Part shown: positions 1 to 8,028 of the stretch, in pieces
How the letters are laid out: every line of letters begins with the position of its first letter
Numbering within the stretch: the stretch's first letter is position 1
Source of the DNA: Mucilaginibacter sp. MD40
GTDB taxonomy: Bacteria; Bacteroidota; Bacteroidia; Sphingobacteriales; Sphingobacteriaceae
DNA: 64,000 nt
Assembly (NCBI RefSeq): GCF_002288635.1
Contig: NZ_NRSW01000001.1
Location: forward strand, 3,863,852-3,927,851
Reading direction: 5' to 3'
Position numbers and translations under genes: made by a program
The notes under the pieces: model-generated
What the model was told of the DNA's origin: nothing
Databases searched by the model: none
Seen by the model: only the letters and a program-made list of their open reading frames with translations

Positions 1-1
1 A

Positions 2-268
2 TCACAGCACCATAAGAAATCCTGCGGGGAAGGCAAAGATTGCAGTTGCTGTAACCGGCACGACAACTATGTGGTTAAAGAAAACACTTCCGGATCACTC
101 GAATTTCAATCGTTCGCCATCCAGGTCATCCTGTTCCCATTACCTTACCAGGCATTGCCACCAATGCCCGGCATTTACGAAGCCAAAGTATCCTGGCTTA
201 ACGCAACCGGACCGCCTGGGGCGGTCAGACCACCGCTATTTATTAAATACCGATCCCTTCTGATCTGA
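2..268 (+). CDS. C-terminal end of a His/Cys-rich hypothetical protein, cut by the window edge
   Basis: An open frame enters from the left edge and ends in TGA. The visible 88 residues begin with a His/Cys-rich stretch (SQHHKKSCGEGKDCSCC) followed by about 60 residues ending in a Pro-rich tail (GPPGAVRPPLF). A His/Cys cluster before a short tail is common in small periplasmic or exported proteins beside copper and heavy-metal genes in Bacteroidota, and the next two genes also look metal-related. The family is not identified. The upstream part and the true start lie outside the window. An internal ATG within this frame is not a convincing start, because the coding frame clearly continues to the left edge. 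Confidence 0.55.
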   Translation, partial: SQHHKKSCGEGKDCSCCNRHDNYVVKENTSGSLEFQSFAIQVILFPLPYQALPPMPGIYEAKVSWLNATGPPGAVRPPLFIKYRSLLI

Positions 269-336
269 TTCAAGCTTTGCCGCCTTCTGCGGCCTGAAGA
301 ATTATTGCCTTCACTTTCTTTTAGCTTGAATAAAAC

Positions 337-900
337 ATGACATTATATATTAAAAATATGGTTTGCGACCGCTGCATTATGGTCGTTAAACAACAACTGG
401 AAAACTTAGGGTTCCGGGTCGATTCCATTGCGCTGGGTAGCGCCGTTGTTCAGCCAGAAGCGGATGCCAACCAATTAAGCGCCATTTCTTCCGCATTAAA
501 ACTGCTCGGCTTTGAGCTGATCGATAATGAAAAGGACCGTGTGGTACAACGCATTAAGGACCTGATCATTGAAAAGGTACATCACAGCGACCTATCGGAC
601 AGCCACCTCAGCTTTTCGGACTACCTGTCTGATCAGCTGCATAAGGATTATACTTATCTCAGCCGGATGTTCTCAGAGTCGGAAGATACCACTATTGAAA
701 AATTCATTATTCAGCAAAAGATAGAAAAGGTCAAAGAACTGCTGGAGTACGGCGAACTCAATATGAACGAGATCGCCTGGAAGATGGGCTATAGCAGTAG
801 CGCTCATCTGTCCGCGCAGTTCAAAACGATAACCGGGTTAACGCCAAGCCAGTTCAAAGCATCAGGGCACAGGCAGCGTAAAGCCATTGACAAAATTTAA
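337..900 (+). CDS. AraC-type regulator with N-terminal HMA-like metal-binding domain
   Basis: The 187-residue protein has two parts. Residues 1-75 resemble a heavy-metal-associated (HMA) ferredoxin-like fold, with a CxxC pair at C10 and C13 (MVCDRC) in the usual place after the first strand. Residues about 95-180 are an AraC/XylS DNA-binding domain, with the typical final helix-turn-helix (IAWKMGYSSSAHLSAQFKTITG). There is no sugar-binding AraC domain. The Met/His-rich outer-membrane protein follows 13 bases downstream, so both are probably one transcript. By inference the HMA domain lets the regulator sense copper or a related metal or receive it from a chaperone. Such short HMA-AraC proteins recur beside metal genes in Bacteroidota, but the direct ligand is not shown by sequence. 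Confidence 0.75.
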   Translation: MTLYIKNMVCDRCIMVVKQQLENLGFRVDSIALGSAVVQPEADANQLSAISSALKLLGFELIDNEKDRVVQRIKDLIIEKVHHSDLSDSHLSFSDYLSDQLHKDYTYLSRMFSESEDTTIEKFIIQQKIEKVKELLEYGELNMNEIAWKMGYSSSAHLSAQFKTITGLTPSQFKASGHRQRKAIDKI

Positions 901-913
901 AATCTATCATCCT

Positions 914-2410
914 ATGAAAAACTTAATGATTACCGCAGCCCTGCTTTTAGGGCTCACATCTATCGCATTCGCTCAAACCATGAAGATGAACGATACAACG
1001 AATGCCAAAAAAGATAAAAAAATGGACATGCCGATGAAGCATGACGGGATGAAGGGCATGAAAATGCCGGACACCGCCAAAAAGGTAAAAGGCAAAAAAA
1101 TGGGTATGCCGATGAACCATGACCATATGAAAGGCATGAAGATGAAAGATACTTCCATGTCGGGCATGGATATGGGCGGAATGAAAATGGATGATATGCC
1201 CATGAAAATGATGAGCAGTTCACAATCGCTTAATTTGCCCATGACGCGGGACGGCTCCGGCACCAGCTGGCTGCCGGATGCTTCGCCGATGTATGGCATC
1301 ATGTTGGGCAGCGGCAAATGGAGCTATATGCTGCATGGCAATATCGCCCTGCGTTATACCAAACAAGACCTTGGCAATAAGGGCAGCAGGGGCGACGACA
1401 GGATCGATGCCCCCAACTGGTTCATGGGCATGGCTCAGCGTAAGGTTGGCACAAACGGCCTGCTGCATTTTAACCTGATGATGTCCCTCGACCGCCTGAC
1501 GGAAGGCGGCGGCGGCTATCCGCTCCTGTTCCAGACAGGTGAAAGCTGGAAAGGTTCTCCGCTGATCGATCATCAGCATCCGCATGATCTTTTTTCCGAA
1601 GTATCGGCGAGCTATGCCTATGCCTTTTCCAAAAAGACCGACCTGAGTATTTATGTAGGCTACCCCGGCGAGCCGGCGTTAGGCCCGGTGGCTTTTATGC
1701 ACCGGCCCTCGGCGATGTCCGATCCGGATGCGCCGATCAGCCACCATTGGTCTGATGCGACGCATATCACTTTCGGGGTCGCGACCATCGGTTTTCGGTT
1801 CTATGATTTCAAGATCGAGGCCTCGTCTTTTACAGGCAGGGAACCTGATGAGAACCGTTATGACTTTGACAAGCCGCGATTTGATTCCTGGAGCGGGCGT
1901 TTAAATTATAATCCTTCAGCCAATTGGGCGCTGCAAGTTTCACATGGCTATATCAAGAGCCCGGAGGAGCTGCACCCGGAGGAAAATGTTTATCGTACTA
2001 CGGCCTCGGCTACTTACAGCCTGCCTTTCGGTGATGAGAAAACGTTCAATGCGACAGCGCTGTGGGGCCTGAATAAAATGCCGAACCATGAGGGCAATAA
2101 TTCGGCCTTGCTTGAAGGTGACCTGAGGCTGAAAAAGCTGGCAATCTATAGCCGTTACGAATTTGTGCAGAAGACCACAGAAGAACTGGTTTTGAATCCT
2201 TTGAGCTATGGCGATGATACCATTTTTCCGATCAATGCGATCACCCTGGGGCTGAATTACGACTTGTTTAAGATCGGTCCGCTGAACCTCGCCGCCGGGG
2301 GTCAGCTGACTTATTATGCTGCCGGTGACAAACTCAATAGCCTGTATGGTAAAAATCCAATGGGCGGCGAGGTCTTCCTGCGGCTTTACCCCCGGATGAT
2401 GAAAATGTAG
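914..2410 (+). CDS. Met/His-rich outer-membrane beta-barrel protein, probably copper-related
   Basis: The start at 914 gives a clean signal peptide (MKNLMITAALLLGLTSIAFAQ); the frame is open further upstream but that extension overlaps the AraC gene and would bury the signal. The mature protein begins with about 75 residues extremely rich in Met, Asp, Lys and His (MDMPMKHDGMKGMKMP type), including two copies of a 26-residue unit. The rest, roughly residues 100-498, alternates aromatic and polar residues like a beta-barrel and contains a His cluster (DHQHPHD). Met/His-rich extensions are typical of periplasmic copper-binding proteins. It lies directly behind the HMA-AraC gene, which supports a metal role. 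The transport direction, or whether it is only a sink, cannot be told. Confidence 0.6.
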   Translation: MKNLMITAALLLGLTSIAFAQTMKMNDTTNAKKDKKMDMPMKHDGMKGMKMPDTAKKVKGKKMGMPMNHDHMKGMKMKDTSMSGMDMGGMKMDDMPMKMMSSSQSLNLPMTRDGSGTSWLPDASPMYGIMLGSGKWSYMLHGNIALRYTKQDLGNKGSRGDDRIDAPNWFMGMAQRKVGTNGLLHFNLMMSLDRLTEGGGGYPLLFQTGESWKGSPLIDHQHPHDLFSEVSASYAYAFSKKTDLSIYVGYPGEPALGPVAFMHRPSAMSDPDAPISHHWSDATHITFGVATIGFRFYDFKIEASSFTGREPDENRYDFDKPRFDSWSGRLNYNPSANWALQVSHGYIKSPEELHPEENVYRTTASATYSLPFGDEKTFNATALWGLNKMPNHEGNNSALLEGDLRLKKLAIYSRYEFVQKTTEELVLNPLSYGDDTIFPINAITLGLNYDLFKIGPLNLAAGGQLTYYAAGDKLNSLYGKNPMGGEVFLRLYPRMMKM

Positions 2411-2494
2411 AATTTATTAAAGCATTAACACATGCTATCATGTCGCATCAAAATCGAGGATTGCAAAACCATGGTCGTTCGAATAAGTAAAAAG

Positions 2495-2532
2495 ACTGAC
2501 TTCCCGCGCTTGTTCGGGAAGCAGTTTCCTTT
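2495..2532 (+). terminator. intrinsic terminator after the metal gene pair
   Basis: A hairpin with a perfect 7-bp core (CTTCCCG / CGGGAAG, loop of 8) extended by ACTG / CAGT across one bulged A. It is followed by TTTCCTTTTT. An A-run sits just upstream, so it could also act on the other strand. It closes the transcript ending at 2410. Confidence 0.75.
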
Positions 2533-2650
2533 TTATTGTACAACTGACCTTGTTCTCTGGCTGTGCCGACCGGGGTAAACCTAATGCTAACTTTTATACA
2601 TCAAGGCCCGTTGCATTCGGGTCTTTCCTAATAACTAAACCTTAACACCT

Positions 2651-3265
2651 ATGAAAAATAAAGAAGAAACTAAACAAAAGATCATCAATGCGGTTGGTGA
2701 AATTTTTAAAGCCGAAGGCCGGGAAGGATTGAATTACGCAAAGATCGCTGCCAGGGCGGGTGTGGACCGGGGATTGATCTACCGGTATTTTGGAAAAAAT
2801 ATTGATAAACTGGTTGAGGCCTATGTCGTGCAAAAAGACTATTGGTTAAAATTTGCGGAAAAGATAAATGCCGAGGTCAGCAAACATACACATGAGAGCA
2901 GCAAGGACCTGATCATTGACATTTTAGTTAACCATTGGCGATACTTCTCAGTTGAAACAGAAATGCAGCAACTGATCTTATGGGAATTAACAGGAAACAG
3001 CGATTTAATGAGAAGTATTCACAACACCAGGGAACTGATGGCCCAGCCCATCATAGAAATGGCGGAAGCGGAATTAAAGCATAAAACCATCAAGTTTAAG
3101 CCCATCGCGGTCCTGTTATTAGGCGGCATATATTATGCCAATGTTCACGCGCTGCATAACGGAAAAATCATTTGCGGAATGGATGTGAAATCTGAACAGG
3201 GACAGGCTGATATATTAGATGCAATTAAACAGATTATCGAATGGATTTATATGTACGGCAGCTAA
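2651..3265 (+). CDS. TetR/AcrR-family transcriptional regulator
   Basis: A 204-residue protein with a TetR N-terminal DNA-binding domain at residues 5-55 (TKQKIINAVGEIF, then KIAARAGVDRGLIYRYF, the classic YxYF helix end) and a variable helical C-terminal ligand domain. TetR proteins usually repress an adjacent gene until a small ligand binds. Here no efflux pump or enzyme is adjacent: the metal pair upstream is closed by a terminator and an XRE gene on the other strand follows. The target is therefore unknown. The ATG at 2651 is preceded by an A-rich leader, and no better start is visible. Confidence 0.85.
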   Translation: MKNKEETKQKIINAVGEIFKAEGREGLNYAKIAARAGVDRGLIYRYFGKNIDKLVEAYVVQKDYWLKFAEKINAEVSKHTHESSKDLIIDILVNHWRYFSVETEMQQLILWELTGNSDLMRSIHNTRELMAQPIIEMAEAELKHKTIKFKPIAVLLLGGIYYANVHALHNGKIICGMDVKSEQGQADILDAIKQIIEWIYMYGS

Positions 3266-3311
3266 GGTTCCTTGAATTAAACGTAATAAGATCGAATGCA
3301 TGGTGGGCGAA

Positions 3312-3536
3312 CTAAGCGGACTGATCAGGTAGTTGAATTCCTTTGCAAACGGTCGTTAACACATCGCATGGATCAACATTCATAGCTACCGCGATCTTAT
3401 ATAATTCTTCTACGGTTAGCCTCGTTTTGTTGCTATTTGAAAGCTGGGTTAACCTCGCTTTGCTGATACCTGAACGGCGGGATATTTCTGCCTTATTCAC
3501 TGACTTCTTTGATAAAAATAATCCCAGCTCTGTCAT
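3312..3536 (-). CDS. small XRE-family DNA-binding protein
   Basis: The 74-residue product is almost entirely one Cro/CI-type helix-turn-helix (NKAEISRRSGISKARLTQLSNSNK, then LTVEELYKIAVAMNVDPCDVL). Such minimal XRE proteins are often autorepressors or antitoxin-like regulators. It is divergent from an 80-residue gene of unknown function at 3685, with two near-identical 12-bp sites between them, so both promoters may be its targets. No toxin is recognisable next to it. Confidence 0.75.
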   Translation of the reverse strand: MTELGLFLSKKSVNKAEISRRSGISKARLTQLSNSNKTRLTVEELYKIAVAMNVDPCDVLTTVCKGIQLPDQSA

Positions 3537-3573
3537 TAATTTCTAAATCCTAAATATTTATATAGAATTAATG

Positions 3574-3638
3574 TACACCTGTTTAATTAAATGAAATAAT
3601 TATTTTGATTTTGGATAGATTTTATATACACTTGTTTA
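3574..3638. promoter_or_regulatory. paired 12-bp putative operators between divergent genes
   Basis: TACACCTGTTTA at 3574-3585 and TACACTTGTTTA at 3627-3638 are direct repeats with 11 of 12 bases identical, 53 bases apart start to start. They lie in the AT-rich space between the XRE gene (-) and the 80-residue gene (+). Position and spacing suit an autoregulated XRE repressor; binding is inferred. Confidence 0.45.
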
Positions 3639-3684
3639 GAAAATAGAAACAAAAAACATATGCGCCATCCGCAACAACCACACC

Positions 3685-3927
3685 ATGGAAGATTCGTTTA
3701 TGTCCAAAACTCAAGAGCTCTCTCTTTACATAAATACAGTCGAAGTATTTTTTAAGCGTAATTTCCCGCAACTGGACAAGGACAAATTTTGGGCGTGGTT
3801 TTTAAAAATGATAACCGGCAGGGAATACGATATAAATAACCTGGCCAACGAAGATATGGACGAAATCCTTGTCAAATTAAGAGAATGGGAAGGTTTACTT
3901 TTTGCTCCTGAAAAGGACTTATTCTAA
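3685..3927 (+). CDS. hypothetical 80-residue soluble protein
   Basis: Not recognised. The protein is acidic and aromatic-rich (DKDKFWAWFLKMITGREYDINNLANEDMDEILVKLREWEGLL), predicted helical, with no signal peptide or membrane segment. A second ATG at 3700 would give 75 residues and is an equally good start. It is divergent from the XRE regulator and shares the regulatory region with it. The size and pairing are compatible with a toxin-antitoxin or regulator-effector pair, but nothing in the sequence shows toxicity. Confidence 0.55.
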   Translation: MEDSFMSKTQELSLYINTVEVFFKRNFPQLDKDKFWAWFLKMITGREYDINNLANEDMDEILVKLREWEGLLFAPEKDLF

Positions 3928-4033
3928 AGTCAAGGGCAATGCTCTAAATCAGATTATCCTGTGTCTTTTCTTTTTTGTCGTTTCCGGGGGGGCAGGTTCG
4001 GTATCGTAAACCAGATACCCGATGCAATTTTAG

Positions 4034-4071
4034 CATGTCACACTTTTGAAAGAAAATGCCCGTTAATTTTG
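4034..4071 (+). promoter_or_regulatory. promoter with 17-bp element, copy 1
   Basis: CATGTCACACTTTTGAA at 4034-4050 overlaps a -33 box TTTG (4045-4048). After 15 bases follows a textbook -7 box TAATTTTG (4064-4071), giving a start point near 4078, 22 bases before the ATG at 4100. The same 17-mer occurs perfectly at two further promoters in this window (17233-17249 on the minus strand and 17297-17313). Confidence 0.75.
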
Positions 4072-4099
4072 TATATCTGCCAACGACAACTTCAAAACG

Positions 4100-4648
4100 A
4101 TGAAAAGCCAATTGTTTTATGCCATTCCCGCCTTATTGCTGATCTCAATAGGTTCTGTAAAAGGGCAGGTTAAGGTAAAAATTGAAAGCGGGCAGATCTT
4201 TGTCAATGATCCCTGGAAAAGGCCCGATGAAAGGAAATTGCAACCTTTCGCAGATAGCCTGGACAGGAACCTGAACGTCCATCCGAATGACACCACCAGT
4301 TTGTTTTACCGGGCGCTGCTGTACTTGCAATTTAACAAATTTATTGTTAACCCGGATTTATCTACCAACAGGGCAACTAACAAATTGCTGTTAGCCATGG
4401 CAATGGCAGGAAGGGCCGATAGTTTAAGGATGCAAAATTTTAATTTAAAGGTGCTGAGAGCTCAAATAGCCAAAGAACTGACAAACCGTTATGCGCCAAT
4501 GGATCTGTGGCGGTTCACTGAAAAGCAAATTGCTGAAAGGAAAAAGAAGTTCGAGTATTTTAAGGGATTGGCCAACGCGTATTATGATAAACTGGCTTTG
4601 ATTGACAAAGATAACGCTTATGATTACCAAAGGCTAAAGGTGAAATAA
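4100..4648 (+). CDS. secreted hypothetical protein, about 180 residues
   Basis: An N-terminal signal peptide (MKSQLFYAIPALLLISIGSVKG) precedes a mostly helical body. The stretch DSLDRNLNVHPNDTTSLFYRALLYLQFNKF looks like a degenerate tetratricopeptide helix pair, and a long charged helix (FTEKQIAERKKKFEYFKGLANAYYDKL) follows. No family is recognised with confidence. Its interest comes from its promoter, which carries the same 17-bp element as the Crp/Fnr and oxoamine synthase promoters 13 kb away, so it probably belongs to that regulon. A periplasmic or extracellular role is inferred only from the signal peptide. Confidence 0.65.
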   Translation: MKSQLFYAIPALLLISIGSVKGQVKVKIESGQIFVNDPWKRPDERKLQPFADSLDRNLNVHPNDTTSLFYRALLYLQFNKFIVNPDLSTNRATNKLLLAMAMAGRADSLRMQNFNLKVLRAQIAKELTNRYAPMDLWRFTEKQIAERKKKFEYFKGLANAYYDKLALIDKDNAYDYQRLKVK

Positions 4649-4846
4649 TACTATTTGCGACATTTTTAGACGGGGTAATAAGCCTTGGTAACACCTCTTC
4701 CTTTTTATGCATGGGGAACGAATAATACAGAATTAAACAGCCGGCCTTTTGCAACGATTACAACGGGACCCAAGTTTTACGCTCAGATAACAATTCACGC
4801 AGAAATTGAAGCTAATTTCAGCTTTTATTACTTACACCTAATAATC

Positions 4847-5671
4847 ATGAAAACCATAATTGCTGCCACAGACTATGCTGAGTTAGCTGAAAACGCTGTG
4901 GAGTATGCCGCCGCTGCAATAGCCGGGCTTAACAACTACCGGCTTGTTTTATTTAATGATTTCAGCATGCCGATACACGCGATGAGTGCTGCTGTTTCGG
5001 CAAAGGACGTGCAGGATCTTTTAGATGAGAACAAATTATTGCTGGAAGCAAAGGCTTTATTGCTTGCTCAGCAATATGGAATTGAAACAATACCGGTGAC
5101 TACGTTTTCGTTTGTAGCGGGTGCCATAGAGGAATTGATAACTAAATATGCGCCCGACCTGATCGTTATGGGCATGGAAGAAAAAACGCTTGAACAGGAG
5201 CTTTTGGGAAATACGACAACTTCGGTGATCAAAAAACTGCATGTCCCTGTCCTTGCGGTTCCCGCGAAAGCAAAATTTAACGGCTTAAAGAAAGTACTAT
5301 TTTCCTGCGATGCGGTGCATGGTGTCTCCGAACAATTGCTGGAGCGGATCAAAGAGATCGCCCTGATCACAAAGGCTGAAGTTGAAATACTCTTAATTAA
5401 TGAAACCGTGGAAGAGTTAAAAGCGAAAGGGGCCGACCCGGATTGCTTGCATCGCATTGATAAGGGACTGGAAGGTATTGACTATTATTATAAGAATATT
5501 AAATCGGATTCCATTATACGGGGCATCGCCGGCGAAATAAAAAGAATGGATGCCGATTTGTTGATCATGGCTCCGCAGCAGCATGGATTTTGGGGTTCAA
5601 TGGTACACCGGAGCAAGACACGCATTATGGCCTCTGGATTAAATATACCCTTGTTATCATTTCCCGTCTAA
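4847..5671 (+). CDS. universal stress protein with two UspA domains
   Basis: The start at 4847 begins directly with the first UspA strand (MKTIIAATDYAELAENAVEYAAAAI); the open frame upstream is non-coding in composition. The 274-residue protein has two tandem Usp domains (about 1-140 and 145-274). The first ends in GMEEKTLEQELLGNTTTSVIKKLHVPVLAVP, which resembles the G-x2-G-x9-G(S/T) nucleotide-binding loop in degenerate form. The second ends in MAPQQHGFWGSMVHRSKTRIMASGLNIPLLSFP. Tandem Usp proteins are common in Bacteroidota and are linked to stress and stationary-phase survival. It is monocistronic here. Confidence 0.85.
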   Translation: MKTIIAATDYAELAENAVEYAAAAIAGLNNYRLVLFNDFSMPIHAMSAAVSAKDVQDLLDENKLLLEAKALLLAQQYGIETIPVTTFSFVAGAIEELITKYAPDLIVMGMEEKTLEQELLGNTTTSVIKKLHVPVLAVPAKAKFNGLKKVLFSCDAVHGVSEQLLERIKEIALITKAEVEILLINETVEELKAKGADPDCLHRIDKGLEGIDYYYKNIKSDSIIRGIAGEIKRMDADLLIMAPQQHGFWGSMVHRSKTRIMASGLNIPLLSFPV

Positions 5672-6396
5672 ATATCGCGACAAATGACAGCCTTTCCTTG
5701 AAAGAATTGGCGATAACGGCTTTTATAACAGGCGAGGCATTCTGAAAGGTGGTATGCTCCTTTACAACCGGCAGGTCGAAATGGATCATTAATTTGACGA
5801 AGTATTCATCCGCGAAAAATCAGCAACGAAACAATAAAGGCTTATCCCGAAAGATAAGCCTTTTCATCATTAGCTCAGTGTGTATATAGGGGGAAAATAA
5901 GTTGTCAAATAAAAGCTCCCCAAGTCTTGCACCGGGAAGCTTTCAACCTAAACCTTATCACAATAATGCGGTACAGAAAGTACCCGCATTAAATAGTAGC
6001 CAAATCTAATCAATAGATTTAATAATTAATACTTTTATATAAAATATATTGGTGAATTAACCAACATTATTTATCTTGCTCCTATAAACCTTGTTACATG
6101 GCTAAAGTTAAGGGCATAGACGACTTTTAGCGCCAAATAGTTGCTGCGAAGCACGCGGCTCACGAAATGCACAGCAGTTAGGAAACACCAAAATTGATAT
6201 GCAAGTAAGTCTGACTGGTATAATGTAGCAAGCAGGGCCAGCTTTGGGCAAAACATCTGTTCGAGGTACTGCAAATGATAGAAGCTATTTAATGCATTGA
6301 ATTTATAGGCAGGAAATTTGATATAAGGTCAGGAAGTATGGTGTTGCTTAATCCCGGTAATGATTAAATTAGAAGTGGTGGCCTAAACCGTATCAA
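5672..6396. other. 725-bp intergenic region with two hairpins and no convincing gene
   Basis: Apart from the hairpins at 5836-5863 and about 5911-5943 (AAAGCTCCC paired with GGGAAGCTTT) I see nothing coding. Short open frames on both strands (for example 6071-6274 on the minus strand) lack a recognisable domain and have Cys/Phe/Leu-heavy composition typical of non-coding frames. The region may hold remnants of lost island genes. Confidence 0.5.
5836..5863 (+). terminator. hairpin terminator downstream of the universal stress gene
   Basis: An 11-bp perfect stem (AAAGGCTTATC / GATAAGCCTTT) with a 6-base loop, followed by a short T stretch. It is 165 bases after the stress gene and could act in either direction. 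Confidence 0.65.
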
Positions 6397-7404
6397 ATGA
6401 AAATAAACAATCTTATTGACCGCAATTTTAGCGCTGTGTCTGTTTTAGAAGATACGAGGGTAGTCGCAGATATTCTAAAGGAAACCCCGTATACAGCCGT
6501 CATCGATGAGGAAGATCAGACCATTGGTATTATTACCATTAAAGATCTGCAAGCGAACCCGGAAAGCCTGCAAGTTATTGATTGTAATATTACCAAGCCT
6601 AAAGTCAGCTCCGAGCAAACCATCATTGAAACTTTTAACTTGATGAAAGAAGCAAAGTCGGATTTTTTACCAGTTTACGAGAATGATCAATTTGTCGGTG
6701 TTATTTCCTTAATGTCCGTTATGGAGAAGCTTGTTTTTGAAGTTGCCGAAATGAAACAACACTATCAAAAAGTTATTCATGACCTTAGAAATCCTATCGG
6801 CAATTTACAAGGATTATCAAACATCCTTAATGAAACATTAACAGATAAGGAAAACCACGACCTTTTAAAGTTGCTTAATCTATCCTGTAAACATGCATTG
6901 GATATTTTAGACGATTTGTTATTTGTGGAGATTGATGAAAACAAACCATTGACTAAAATTTCGACAGAAATGAACAGCTTTTATAAGCAATGTATCAATG
7001 AGCAAGCAGGATTAAGCCTGCTAAAACAAATTGATATTGCAACCAATCTCAGCAACGATATAATTCTAAAGGAGATTGACAGGAATGCGGTTAAAAGAGC
7101 GGTACAAAATGTTATTTCCAATGCTATTAAATTTTCCTACCCCCATTCTACTGTTAAAATTTCCAGTAAATTAGAGGGCGGGAACATCGTTCTGAAAGTT
7201 TTAGATACAGGGGTTGGTATTCCTGAAAAATTACAATCCGAAGTGTTTAAGAAATTTAGTCCGGCGCAAAGAGCCGGGACAAGCGGAGAGCCGTCAACCG
7301 GCTTGGGGTTATGCTTTGCTAAACAATGCCTGGAACAACATAACGGGCACATCTATTTTAAAAGCACAGAGGGAAAGGGCACAAAATTCTACATTAGTAT
7401 ATAA
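6397..7404 (+). CDS. soluble histidine kinase with N-terminal CBS domain pair
   Basis: Residues 1-112 form two CBS motifs (VLEDTRVVADILKETPYTAVIDEEDQTIGIITIKDL and ETFNLMKEAKSDFLPVYENDQFVGVISLMSVM). They are followed by a histidine phosphoacceptor box with H128 (VIHDLRNPIGNLQG) and a HATPase_c domain with N box (NAVKRAVQNVISNAIKFSYP), G1 (LDTGVGIPE) and G2 (STGLGLCFAKQ). There is no membrane segment or signal peptide. CBS pairs bind adenosine nucleotides, so it could sense cytoplasmic energy state; that is inference. No response regulator is adjacent. A small lipoprotein gene follows 27 bases downstream. Confidence 0.85.
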   Translation: MKINNLIDRNFSAVSVLEDTRVVADILKETPYTAVIDEEDQTIGIITIKDLQANPESLQVIDCNITKPKVSSEQTIIETFNLMKEAKSDFLPVYENDQFVGVISLMSVMEKLVFEVAEMKQHYQKVIHDLRNPIGNLQGLSNILNETLTDKENHDLLKLLNLSCKHALDILDDLLFVEIDENKPLTKISTEMNSFYKQCINEQAGLSLLKQIDIATNLSNDIILKEIDRNAVKRAVQNVISNAIKFSYPHSTVKISSKLEGGNIVLKVLDTGVGIPEKLQSEVFKKFSPAQRAGTSGEPSTGLGLCFAKQCLEQHNGHIYFKSTEGKGTKFYISI

Positions 7405-7431
7405 TTTCCATTAAAGCCCCATAAATTAAAA

Positions 7432-7668
7432 ATGAAAAGGAGTAGAATATTATTATTGTTGTTTCTTTTCAGTTGTACCGCCTCAAAGCCAGTTATTGAT
7501 AACTTACAGATCATAGCCAAACACCCCAAGCCAATAAAGGTATTTGGAATTGGTAACTGGAAACCCGGTTATTCTGTATTGACCCTCATCGATGCAAATA
7601 ATCAATATTTTGTGATTACAACAAAACAGAATGATACGTTAAAGAGAGGGGCAATTTATATTCAATAG
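7432..7668 (+). CDS. small putative lipoprotein, 78 residues
   Basis: The N-terminus (MKRSRILLLLFLFSC) is a short lipoprotein signal peptide with the lipid-modified Cys at position 15. The remaining about 60 residues (LIDANNQYFVITTKQNDTLKRGAIYIQ) look like a small beta-strand domain. Similar tiny lipoproteins without assigned function are common in Bacteroidota. It lies 27 bases behind the CBS-kinase gene and may be co-transcribed. Function unknown. Confidence 0.6.
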   Translation: MKRSRILLLLFLFSCTASKPVIDNLQIIAKHPKPIKVFGIGNWKPGYSVLTLIDANNQYFVITTKQNDTLKRGAIYIQ

Positions 7669-7753
7669 CTTAAGAAGATCTTTAGTGTGGGTTAAATCAC
7701 CAACACTTTTAAGCTGATAATGTTCCATTTTTCCTAATCATTTCACAGGAAAA

Positions 7754-7987
7754 ATGGTTAGCGAATCAGACAGACAACATTTAATACAATTTGGAAAACA
7801 TCTTAAATCATTTAGGCTGTCTAAGAAGCTATCATTCAGGAAAATGGCCGCCTTATGTGATTTAGACTATGCGGATATTAAGAAATTCGAGAGTGGTAAA
7901 ACCAACATTACCTTGTTGACAATTTTACAGCTTGCCAAGGCATTAGATCTTGCGCCAGATGAGTTATTAAGATTTAAAAAGGATTAG
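7754..7987 (+). CDS. XRE-family DNA-binding protein, 77 residues
   Basis: A single Cro/CI-type helix-turn-helix fills most of the protein (FGKHLKSFRLSKKLSFRKMAALCDLDYADIKKFESGKTNITLLTILQLAKALDLAPDELL). This is the canonical XRE fold with the FESGKTN turn before the last helix pair. No ligand or protease domain is present. It converges on the two larger XRE genes on the minus strand, making three XRE regulators within 1.1 kb. Target unknown. Confidence 0.85.
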   Translation: MVSESDRQHLIQFGKHLKSFRLSKKLSFRKMAALCDLDYADIKKFESGKTNITLLTILQLAKALDLAPDELLRFKKD

Positions 7988-8028
7988 ACCAAAATCCGAA
8001 TTCAGTTACATTTTTTTATTGTGCGACA

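Noticed and set aside
960..1585. Long open frames on the minus strand opposite the Met-rich gene
   Set aside because: They are mirrors of ATG-rich codons (CAT on the other strand) and show no independent domain.
2432..2581. Short open frame of about 49 codons after the Met-rich gene
   Set aside because: It runs straight through the intrinsic terminator hairpin, so it is not expected to be translated.
3961..4173. 70-residue open frame overlapping the start of the secreted protein gene
   Set aside because: It covers a well-formed promoter and overlaps a better gene with a signal peptide in another frame.
6071..6274. 67-residue open frame on the minus strand in the gap before the CBS kinase
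   Set aside because: Cys/Phe/Leu-rich without signal or domain; no neighbour logic. Treated as chance.
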